A DNA stretch of 64,000 nt, taken from the NCBI GenBank assembly GCA_001429255.1, contig LMJI01000001.1:2769879-2833878 (forward strand). Direction: 5' to 3'. The translations under genes were made by a program, and so were the position numbers. The notes beneath the pieces were generated by a model. The model did not search any database and was not told the DNA's origin. It worked only from the letters and a program-made list of their open reading frames with translations. This DNA is from Cellulomonas sp. Root930 (GTDB lineage Bacteria > Actinomycetota > Actinomycetes > Actinomycetales > Cellulomonadaceae). Every line of letters begins with the position of its first letter. Positions within the stretch are counted from its first letter, which is position 1. Below, piece by piece: positions 57,597 through 64,000 of this stretch.

Positions 57597-59717
57597 TCAG
57601 CCGGCGGCGGGCACGTTCGCGACGCCGTCCGGCAGGATCCGCCTGCCCAGGACGCGCTCGGAGTAGCCCGTGCGGTCCAGGTACGGCGTGAGCCCACCGA
57701 GGTGGAAGCCCCAGCCGGCGCCGAGGATCATGCAGAGGTCGATCTGCTGCGGGGTGGCGACGACGCCCTCCTCGAGCATGTGCCCGACCTCGACGGTGAG
57801 CGCGGTGAGCACGCTGTCCAGCACGCCCGCCTGGTCGAGCGGGGTGCCGGTCGTCTCGCGCGAGCTGTCGAAGACCGCCTGGATGGCGGGGTCGACCGGC
57901 TTCGGCAGCCCCTTGGCCCTCGCCGGGAGCACGACGGTCGTGCCCTCCGCGACGAGCTTCTCGAGGCCGGGGGACCGGGGGAACCGGTCGCCGAGCTCCT
58001 CGCGCAGCGAGGTCAGCACGTGGAGGCCGACGGCCGGTCCGACCAGGTCGAACAGCTCGAACGGGGGCATCGGCAGGCCGAGGGGCCGTAGGGCGCGGTC
58101 CGCGACCTCGACCGGCGTGCCCTTCTCGACGGCGTCGACGATCACGCCGAGGAGCAGGACCAGCAGCCGGTTGACGACGAAGCCGGGACGGTCCGCCACC
58201 AGGACGGCCGTCTTGCGCAGCTTGGCGGCCACGGCGAACCCCGTGGCGAGCGCCTCGAGCGACGTGTGCTCGGCCTGGACCACCTCCACCAGCGGCATCG
58301 CGGCCACGGGGTTGAAGAAGTGCAGCCCGACGACGCGCTCGGGGTGCTGCAGGTCGGCCGCCATCGCGGAGACCGACAGCGCCGAGGTGTTGGTCGCCAG
58401 GATGGCCGTCGGGGAGATGACGGTCTCCAGCTCGGCGAAGACCCGCTTCTTCAGGTCGAGGATCTCGGTGACGGCCTCGATGACGAGGTCGCAGGTCGCG
58501 AACTCGGCGAGGTCGGTCGTGCCCTGGATCGAGCCGAGCAGGCGGCTGGCGGCCGACTCGCTCATCCGACCGGTCGACGTGAGCCGGTCCACGGAGGACC
58601 GCACCGCGGCGAGGCCCTTGTCGACCCGCTCCTGGTCCAGGTCGCGCATGACGACCGGGACGCCGAGGCGCTGAGCGAACAGCATCGCGATCTGCGCGGC
58701 CATGAGCCCGGCGCCGACGATGCCGACACGGGTGACCGGCTGCGCGAGCGAGCGGTCGGGGGCGCCGACCGGCTTCTTGCCACCGGACACGAGCCCGAAC
58801 GCGTACACCGACGCGCGCATCTCGTCGCTCATGATGAGGTCGGCGAGCGCCTCGTCCTCGGCCGCGAACGCCTCCTCGCGTGAGGCGGTGCGAGCAGCTG
58901 CCACCAGGTCGAGCGCGCGGTACGGGGCCGGACGCGAGCGGTTGATGACCGCGTCGAGGCGCTGGCGGGCGGCCGCGACGACGCCGTCCCACACCTCGGC
59001 GGAGTCCAGCTCGCGGCGCTCGACGACGACCTCGCCGGACACCACGCGGGCGGCCCACCGGATCGACTCCTCGAGGAAGTCGGCCGGGTCGAGCACGACG
59101 TCCATGAGGCCGAGCGTGGTGGCCTCGACCGCCGCGAACGGCTTGTTGGCCGCAGGACGCGTGAGGATGACGTCGAGCGCCTTCTCCACCCCGACCAGGC
59201 GCGGGACGATGTAGGCGCCGCCCCAGCCGGGTACCAGGCCCAGGCCGGTCTCCGGGAGCGCGAGGGCGCGGACGTCGGAGGCCACCGTGCGGTAGTCGCA
59301 GTTGAGCGCCAGCTCCATGCCGCCGCCGAGCGCGACGCCGTTGACGAACGCGAAGGTCGGCACGCCCATGGTGTGCAGCAGCTCGTACGCGCGGTGCCCG
59401 TTCTGGCCGAGCTGCAGGGCGCCCTCGCGGCCGGGCACGGAGCCGATCTGGGTGAGGTCGGCTCCGGCGGCCAGGTAGTACGGCTTGCCGGTGACGGCGA
59501 CAGCCACGATCTCGCCCGCCGCGGCACGCGCCTGCTGAGCCGTCAGGGTCGCGGTCAGCTCGGCCATGCCGAGCGGGCCGAGCGTCGTCGGCTTGGTGTG
59601 GTCGAGGCCGTTGTCGATGGTGACGAGCGCCAGCGTGCCGGCGCCGCCGGGCAGCGCGACGTCGCGGGCGAGCGCGTGGGAGACGCGCTCGGGGCGCGCG
59701 GTGGTCTCGGTGCTCAC
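57597..59717 (-). CDS. fadJ: Fatty-acid oxidation complex alpha subunit
   Basis: A 706-residue bifunctional enzyme of beta-oxidation. The N-terminal enoyl-CoA hydratase half (about 1-290) has GEIVAVAVTGKPYYLAAGAD, TFAFVNGVALGGGMELALNC and LPETGLGLVPGWGG (catalytic Glu pair). The 3-hydroxyacyl-CoA dehydrogenase half has VGIVGAGLMAAQIAMLFAQR, LATNTSALSVSAMA and the catalytic VVGLHFFNPVAAMPLVEVV. GTG overlaps the thiolase stop (GTGA). Confidence 0.93.
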   Translation of the reverse strand: MSTETTARPERVSHALARDVALPGGAGTLALVTIDNGLDHTKPTTLGPLGMAELTATLTAQQARAAAGEIVAVAVTGKPYYLAAGADLTQIGSVPGREGALQLGQNGHRAYELLHTMGVPTFAFVNGVALGGGMELALNCDYRTVASDVRALALPETGLGLVPGWGGAYIVPRLVGVEKALDVILTRPAANKPFAAVEATTLGLMDVVLDPADFLEESIRWAARVVSGEVVVERRELDSAEVWDGVVAAARQRLDAVINRSRPAPYRALDLVAAARTASREEAFAAEDEALADLIMSDEMRASVYAFGLVSGGKKPVGAPDRSLAQPVTRVGIVGAGLMAAQIAMLFAQRLGVPVVMRDLDQERVDKGLAAVRSSVDRLTSTGRMSESAASRLLGSIQGTTDLAEFATCDLVIEAVTEILDLKKRVFAELETVISPTAILATNTSALSVSAMAADLQHPERVVGLHFFNPVAAMPLVEVVQAEHTSLEALATGFAVAAKLRKTAVLVADRPGFVVNRLLVLLLGVIVDAVEKGTPVEVADRALRPLGLPMPPFELFDLVGPAVGLHVLTSLREELGDRFPRSPGLEKLVAEGTTVVLPARAKGLPKPVDPAIQAVFDSSRETTGTPLDQAGVLDSVLTALTVEVGHMLEEGVVATPQQIDLCMILGAGWGFHLGGLTPYLDRTGYSERVLGRRILPDGVANVPAAG

Positions 59718-60958
59718 TTGGTGGCCCCCTCGAGTGCGTCGTAGTCGGCGTGGTGCGGGTTCTCCCAGATGACGGTGCCGCCCTGGCCCAGGCCGACGCA
59801 CATCGTGGTCAGGCCGTAGCGGACGTCCGGGTTCTCCTCGAACTGGCGGGCCAGCTGGGTCATCAGGCGCACGCCCGACGAGGCCAGCGGGTGGCCGACG
59901 GCGATCGCGCCGCCGTACTGGTTGACGCGCGGGTCGTCGTCGGCGATGCCGAACGCGTCGAGGAAGGAGAGCACCTGGACGGCGAACGCCTCGTTGATCT
60001 CGAACAGGCCGATGTCCTCGATGGACAGGCCTGCCCGGTCGAGCGCCTTGACGGTGGCCGGCACCGGGCCGATGCCCATGATCTCGGGCTCGACCCCGGC
60101 GTACGCGAAGGACACCATCCGCATGCGCGTGGGCAGTCCCAGCTCGGCGGCGGTCTCCTCGGCGGCGAGCAGGCAGGACGCGGCGCCGTCGGTGAGGGGC
60201 GCGGCGGTCCCGGCGGTGACCCGGCCACCCGCACGGAACGGGGTGGGCAGCTTCAGGATCGCCTCGACCGTGGTGCCGGGGCGCGGCGGCTCGTCGGCGG
60301 TGGCCAGGCCCCAGCCGTTCTCCGGGTCGCGCAGCGCGACCGGGACGAGGTCGGGGTCGATCTTCCCGGCGGCCAGCGCCGCGGCGTACTTGGCCTGGCT
60401 GGCGGCGCCGTACGCGTCGGCCCGCTCACGCGTCAGGGCGGGGAACTTGTCGTGCAGGTTCTCCGCGGTCACGCCCATGTTGAGGGCGTCGTTGGCCACG
60501 AGGCGCTCGGACAGGAAGCGCGGGTTGGGGTCGGCGTCGAAGCCCATCGGGTGGTTCCCCATGTGCTCGACACCTCCCGCCAGCGCCACGTCCTGCGCCC
60601 CGAACCCGATGGCGGCGGCCGTGTTGGTCACCGCGGTCATCGCGCCGGCGCACATGCGGTCGATCGCGTAGCCGGGGACGGACCGGGGGAGCCCGGCGAG
60701 GACGCCGACCGTGCGGCCCAGGGTCAGGCCCTGGTCGCCCTGCTGCGTGGTGGCGGCGATGGCGACCTCGTCGATGCGCTCCGGCGGGAGCTGGGGGTGG
60801 CGGCGCAGCAGCTCGCGGACGGTCTTGACCGAGAGGTCGTCGGCGCGGGTGTGGGCGTACAGCCCGTCCTTGCGCGCGCGGCCGAACGGGGTGCGGACCC
60901 CGTCGACGAACACGACGCGGCGGACGAGGGCTGCGGGTCGCGGAGATGTGGTGGGCAT
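59714..60958 (-). CDS. fadA: Acetyl-CoA acyltransferase (thiolase)
   Basis: The beta subunit partner of fadJ, 414 residues. Catalytic Cys103 lies in IDRMCAGAMTAV, the His in GGAIAVGHPLASSGVRLM and the second Cys in TMCVGLGQGGTV. ATG at 60958 follows GGAGG. First gene of the fadA-fadJ operon. Confidence 0.94.
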   Translation of the reverse strand: MPTTSPRPAALVRRVVFVDGVRTPFGRARKDGLYAHTRADDLSVKTVRELLRRHPQLPPERIDEVAIAATTQQGDQGLTLGRTVGVLAGLPRSVPGYAIDRMCAGAMTAVTNTAAAIGFGAQDVALAGGVEHMGNHPMGFDADPNPRFLSERLVANDALNMGVTAENLHDKFPALTRERADAYGAASQAKYAAALAAGKIDPDLVPVALRDPENGWGLATADEPPRPGTTVEAILKLPTPFRAGGRVTAGTAAPLTDGAASCLLAAEETAAELGLPTRMRMVSFAYAGVEPEIMGIGPVPATVKALDRAGLSIEDIGLFEINEAFAVQVLSFLDAFGIADDDPRVNQYGGAIAVGHPLASSGVRLMTQLARQFEENPDVRYGLTTMCVGLGQGGTVIWENPHHADYDALEGATK

Positions 60959-61056
60959 CGAGCCTCCAGGGCGGGACGGCGGTGTCCGACGAGCACGCGA
61001 GAGCGGGCCCGTGACGGCCGACGCTACCCGGGCGGCCCGGGCGTTGCCAGCCATAA

Positions 61057-61072
61057 GTTACTCAAGAGTAAC
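61057..61072 (-). promoter_or_regulatory. Palindromic operator upstream of fadA
   Basis: GTTACTC-AA-GAGTAAC, seven-base arms and a two-base centre, 99 bases before the fadA ATG and eight bases after the RNase D stop. It has the look of a TetR-family site for fatty-acid degradation genes; as a hairpin it could also help end RNase D transcription. Confidence 0.5.
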
Positions 61073-61079
61073 AGGGACG

Positions 61080-62375
61080 TTAGTCCTGGGGGAGGGTCGC
61101 GAACGCCTCGGCCAGCCGGTCCGCGACGAGGCCGATCTGCCACGGCCGCGCACCGCCCGCCTGCAGGAACGCGGCGATCGAATCGGCATCGAGGCGCGCG
61201 GGCGGCGTCCAGCACAGCCGGCGGAGCAGGTCGGGCTGCAGCAGGTTCTCGGCCGGCACCTCGTGGGCGGTCGAGAGCGTGGCGACCACCTCGCGCGCGG
61301 CGACGAGGCGTGCGGCCGCCTGCGGGTCCTTCTCGGCCCATGCCCGGGGCGGCGGCGGTGCGTCGCTCTTCGGGCCGCGGACCGACGGGAGCTCGGCCTC
61401 GGGCGTCGCGAGGCCGCGGTCGATGGCCTGCTGCCACAGGACCGCGCGCCGGCGGGTGCCCTTTCCGGCGAACGCCGGGAGGGCGGTGAGCGCGGCGACG
61501 GAACCGGGCAGCGCCTGCGCCGCGGCGACGATCGCGTGGTCGGGCAGGACCCGGCCCGGTGAGATGTCGCGGGTGCGCGCGTTCTGGTCGCGCGTCTGCC
61601 ACAGCTCCCGGACGACGGCGAGCCGGCGGGCGTCGCGGATCGCGTGCAGGCCGGACACGCGGCGCCACGGCTCGACGCGGGGCGGCGGCAGAGGCGCGGT
61701 GCGGACGGCCTCGAACTCCTGCGCCGCCCACTCGGCCTTGCCCGCGACCGCCAGGCGCTCGGCCAGCACCTCGCGGAGCTCCACGAGCACCTCGACGTCG
61801 AGCGCGGCATAGCGCAGCCACTCGGCCGGCAGCGGCCGGGTGGACCAGTCGACCGCCGAGTGCTCCTTGGCGAGGCCCAGACCGAGGGCGTCCGCCACGA
61901 CGGCGGCCAGCCCCACCCGGTCGAGACCGAGCAGGCGGGCACCGAGCTCGGTGTCGAACACCCGGCTCGGTCGCAGGCCCTGCTCGGCGAGACCAGGGAG
62001 GTCCTGCGAGGCGGCGTGCAGCACCCACTCGACGCCCACCAGGGCGTCCGAGAGCGAGGACAGGTCGGGCACCGCGATCGGGTCGATCAGGGCGGTGCCG
62101 GCGCCCTCGCGCCGCAGCTGGACCAGGTAGGTGCGCTGGCCGTAGCGGTACCCCGACGCGCGTTCCGCGTCCACGGCCACCGGCCCGGTGCCGGCCTCGA
62201 ACGCGGCGACGACGGCAGCCAGGGCCTCGGGCGTCTCGACGACGGGCGGGATGCCCTCGGCGGGCTCGGTCAGCATGACGATCTCGGGACCGGGGTCGAC
62301 CGCGGGGGAGTCGTCGGGGTTCTCCGGAGGCTCGGATGCCCCAGCAGGGGCGCCGGGGATCGCCTCAGGTCGCAT
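61080..62375 (-). CDS. rnd: Ribonuclease D
   Basis: A 431-residue 3'-5' exoribonuclease. DEDDy motifs: VAVDAERASGYRYGQRTYL (Exo I), WVLHAASQDLPGL (Exo II) and WLRYAALDVEVLVELRE (Exo III). An HRDC domain follows (about 225-300: ARTRDISPGRVLPDHAIVAA) and a C-terminal helical domain. ATG at 62375 is chosen; the first ~50 residues are a Pro/Ala-rich disordered extension. It takes part in tRNA and small-RNA 3'-end maturation. Confidence 0.9.
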   Translation of the reverse strand: MRPEAIPGAPAGASEPPENPDDSPAVDPGPEIVMLTEPAEGIPPVVETPEALAAVVAAFEAGTGPVAVDAERASGYRYGQRTYLVQLRREGAGTALIDPIAVPDLSSLSDALVGVEWVLHAASQDLPGLAEQGLRPSRVFDTELGARLLGLDRVGLAAVVADALGLGLAKEHSAVDWSTRPLPAEWLRYAALDVEVLVELREVLAERLAVAGKAEWAAQEFEAVRTAPLPPPRVEPWRRVSGLHAIRDARRLAVVRELWQTRDQNARTRDISPGRVLPDHAIVAAAQALPGSVAALTALPAFAGKGTRRRAVLWQQAIDRGLATPEAELPSVRGPKSDAPPPPRAWAEKDPQAAARLVAAREVVATLSTAHEVPAENLLQPDLLRRLCWTPPARLDADSIAAFLQAGGARPWQIGLVADRLAEAFATLPQD

Positions 62376-62467
62376 GAGGTCAACGGTAAGCGACGACGGG
62401 GACGCATCTGCGCAGGCCGCGCGGGCGGCGCGTACGACCGCGGGTGCGGCATCCGTACACGCGGGGG

Positions 62468-62986
62468 TCAGGACAGCACGCCGCCGCGGATGGAGATGGC
62501 CACCAGCTCGGCGCGGTCGCCCGTGCCCAGCTTGCGGGAGATACGGGCCAGGTGGCTCTTCACGGTGAGCGCCGAGAGGCCGAGGTCCTCGCCGATGAGG
62601 CGGTTGGTGCGACCGTCCGCGACGAGCTTGAGCACGCTGACCTCGCGTGCGGTCAGGTCGGGCAGCGGCGGCGGCGGAGCGGTCACGGCGGCTGCGCGCG
62701 GCAGGCTCGGCGTGGTGGTGCCGGCGACGACCCCGCGCAGGCCGCCCTGCAGCAGGATGCCCAGCTCGGGACGGCTGGCGCGGCGGGTGAGCACCACGAC
62801 CCGCGGAGCTCCCCGGCGGCGGAGGTTGCGGACGAGGGGCGCCCCGTCGCCGTCGGCCACCTCGGTGACGACCACGCACATCTGCTGCGTGGAGGCGGGT
62901 GGCACGGTGCGGGAGCCGGGCACGCCGGGCCGCAGCTCCGGACGTCGCGCCGGGGCCAGGTCTCGTCGCAGAGGCTCGATGGTCAC
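62468..62986 (-). CDS. LuxR-type HTH protein with a degenerate receiver-like half
   Basis: A 172-residue protein with a clear C-terminal LuxR/GerE HTH (about 112-168: LTAREVSVLKLVADGRTNRL, LGLSALTVKSHLARISRKLG). The N-terminal part (about 30-95) resembles a receiver in outline (CVVVTEVADGDGAPLVRNLR, VVVLTRRASRPELGILLQGG, LRGVVAG) but lacks the acidic phosphorylation pocket, so it is probably phosphorylation-independent. GTG at 62986 is used. Between DUF3000 and RNase D, as in other actinomycetes. Confidence 0.75.
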   Translation of the reverse strand: MTIEPLRRDLAPARRPELRPGVPGSRTVPPASTQQMCVVVTEVADGDGAPLVRNLRRRGAPRVVVLTRRASRPELGILLQGGLRGVVAGTTTPSLPRAAAVTAPPPPLPDLTAREVSVLKLVADGRTNRLIGEDLGLSALTVKSHLARISRKLGTGDRAELVAISIRGGVLS

Positions 62987-63057
62987 AGGCGAGTCATCGG
63001 CACCATGACCTGACGACTTGAGTCGGTTGCGTTGCGCGTGCCCCCCCGGGCTCGTGT

Positions 63058-63642
63058 TCAGCGCCTCGGCCCGAAGGCGACGACGCCGTCGGGCAGGGGT
63101 TCGAGGCCGGCTGCGGTGCACAGGAGGGTGCCCCAGGCCTGCAGGTGCGGGCCGAGATCCTCGTCGGCGGCGGTCCACGAGGCGCGGATCTCCAGCTCGG
63201 TCTGCTCGGACCGGCGCTCCAGCGCGCCGAAGCTCTGTGACAGCACCCGCGTGACGGTTCCCCCGGCGGCGTGCGCGTCGAGGCCGGACTCCTCGAGCGC
63301 GTCCGTGAACCAGGTCCAGGCCACCTCGGCGAGCATCGGGTCGGCGCCGACCTCGGCCTCGAGCGTCGCCCGGACGAGCGTGACCAGGCGGAAGTGCCCG
63401 TCCCAGGCCTCCTGGCCGGCCGGGTCGTACAGGACGACGAATCGCCCGGACGCCAGCTCGGAGGCGGCGACGGACCGGCGGGCGGTGCGCACCTCGGCGG
63501 TGAGCGCGGCGGAGAAGGGCGCGATGCGTGCCGGGCCGGGCACCTCGTCGAGGATCACCTCGGGGCGGACGGTCACCCGGCGCAACGAACGCAGCGCGCT
63601 GACGAACTCGACGGGGACGTCCTCCGGACCAGCGGGTGTCAC
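63058..63642 (-). CDS. DUF3000 family protein
   Basis: A 194-residue protein of the actinobacterial DUF3000 family: FVSALRSLRRVTVRPEVILD, RFVVLYDPAGQEAWDGHFRL and EIRASWTAADEDLGPHLQAW. No membrane segments. GTG at 63642 gives the usual N-terminus; upstream in-frame codons lie over the divergent leader. Its location next to a LuxR-type gene and RNase D is conserved in actinomycetes. Function unknown. Confidence 0.82.
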   Translation of the reverse strand: MTPAGPEDVPVEFVSALRSLRRVTVRPEVILDEVPGPARIAPFSAALTAEVRTARRSVAASELASGRFVVLYDPAGQEAWDGHFRLVTLVRATLEAEVGADPMLAEVAWTWFTDALEESGLDAHAAGGTVTRVLSQSFGALERRSEQTELEIRASWTAADEDLGPHLQAWGTLLCTAAGLEPLPDGVVAFGPRR

Positions 63643-63881
63643 GTGGTGGAGCGTACGGGCGACGTGACCCGAACGGGTGTCCGGCACGCCGCCGCCGCCG
63701 GGCGGTCGTCTCGTTGTCCGGCACGCCGATCCCGACCCGGGCATGCCGGACTAGGCTGGCTCGCGCACCCAGCACCCCCGGACGTCGCCGCACCCGACCT
63801 GCGCCTGCACGTGCCCAGCACCTGCTCGCCGCCCTCGCGGACGCGGCCGTGCCGGCCGTCGATCGAAGGAGCACGCCCCGC

Positions 63882-64000
63882 ATGGTCGCCTCAGGAACCG
63901 CCACCGGAACCGCGCAGATCGGCGTCACCGGGTTGGCGGTGATGGGCCGCAACCTGGCCCGGAACTTCGCGCGCAACGGCTACACGGTGGCGATCCACAA
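63882..64000 (+). CDS. gnd: 6-phosphogluconate dehydrogenase (5' end only)
   Basis: Thirty-nine codons before the right edge. After a short tail the Rossmann fold starts TAQIGVTGLAVMGRNLARNF ARNGYTVAIHN, the signature GLAVMGxNLA of 6-phosphogluconate dehydrogenase. GAAGGA lies upstream of ATG 63882. Divergent from DUF3000 with a 239-base spacer holding TAGGCT at 63752-63757. Confidence 0.88.
   Translation, partial: MVASGTATGTAQIGVTGLAVMGRNLARNFARNGYTVAIH

Overview
The window comes from a high-GC Gram-positive bacterium, most likely an actinomycete of the Micrococcales close to Cellulomonas. The evidence is the very high GC content, the frequent GTG starts with GTGA/ATGA stop-start overlaps, a primary sigma factor with a long Ala/Lys and acidic N-terminus, many actinobacterial families (SepH, DUF3000, DUF3093, DUF3159, DUF3710, DUF4192, DUF4193, DUF5998) and a pyruvate formate-lyase pair, which fits a facultatively fermentative cellulomonad. 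The genus is an inference. Coding density is high. I found no gap above 300 bases without a gene, and no tRNA, rRNA, CRISPR array, insertion sequence or prophage.

Layout. 1-5.1 kb: a LysM transglycosylase running off the left edge, a small HTH protein, a polyprenyl diphosphate synthase, a lipoprotein, DUF4192 and a universal stress protein. 5.2-15.9 kb: the primary sigma factor, a VOC/ArsR/SRPBCC/YciI operon, topoisomerase IV subunits parE and parC, and between them an acetyltransferase and a YhhN-type protein. 15.9-21.2 kb: a protein acetyltransferase fused to an acyl-CoA-synthetase-like body, DUF5998, a phosphodiesterase-like enzyme and thymidine kinase, in one tightly spaced run. 21.2-32 kb: a block that follows the gene order of the M. 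tuberculosis sigA-dut-ceoBC-Rv2689c region: sepH, a TRIC-like channel, suhB-like, DUF4193, DUF3093, dut, DUF3710, an OB-fold protein, DUF3159, ceoC, ceoB, a divergent KimA-type potassium importer and a TrmA-family methyltransferase. 32.3-35.1 kb: aconitase.

35.2-42.1 kb is the most unusual part. Ten co-directional, mostly overlapping genes encode a polyprenyl diphosphate synthase, a CrtC/AttH-like lipocalin-type protein, an SCP2-like lipid carrier, a class I methyltransferase, several short proteins that join an amphipathic helix to Ig-like beta-sandwiches, and a protein built of short beta repeats. None has a signal peptide or membrane anchor. I know of no described system with this composition. 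My working inference is a cytosolic isoprenoid or lipid product handled by a protein coat or scaffold.

42.2-45.5 kb: three membrane-anchored proteins with exposed beta-rich domains, meeting a polytopic membrane protein tail to tail. 45.5-52.3 kb: a LysR regulator divergent from an alpha/beta hydrolase and a luciferase-like oxidoreductase, then DUF1801, and a minus-strand operon of GuaB1 (probable GMP reductase), a glutamine amidotransferase, a NudL-type Nudix hydrolase and a phosphotransferase. 52.4-61 kb: dxs, pflB-pflA with a DosR-like box upstream, and the beta-oxidation pair fadA-fadJ behind a TetR-type palindrome. 61-64 kb: RNase D, a LuxR-type HTH protein, DUF3000, and the first codons of 6-phosphogluconate dehydrogenase at the right edge.

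Functionally, the window combines housekeeping information processing (sigma factor, topoisomerase IV, dUTPase, thymidine kinase, rRNA/tRNA methylation), potassium homeostasis, central and fermentative carbon metabolism, isoprenoid precursor supply (dxs and two polyprenyl synthases) and one uncharacterised multi-gene operon that may consume those precursors.
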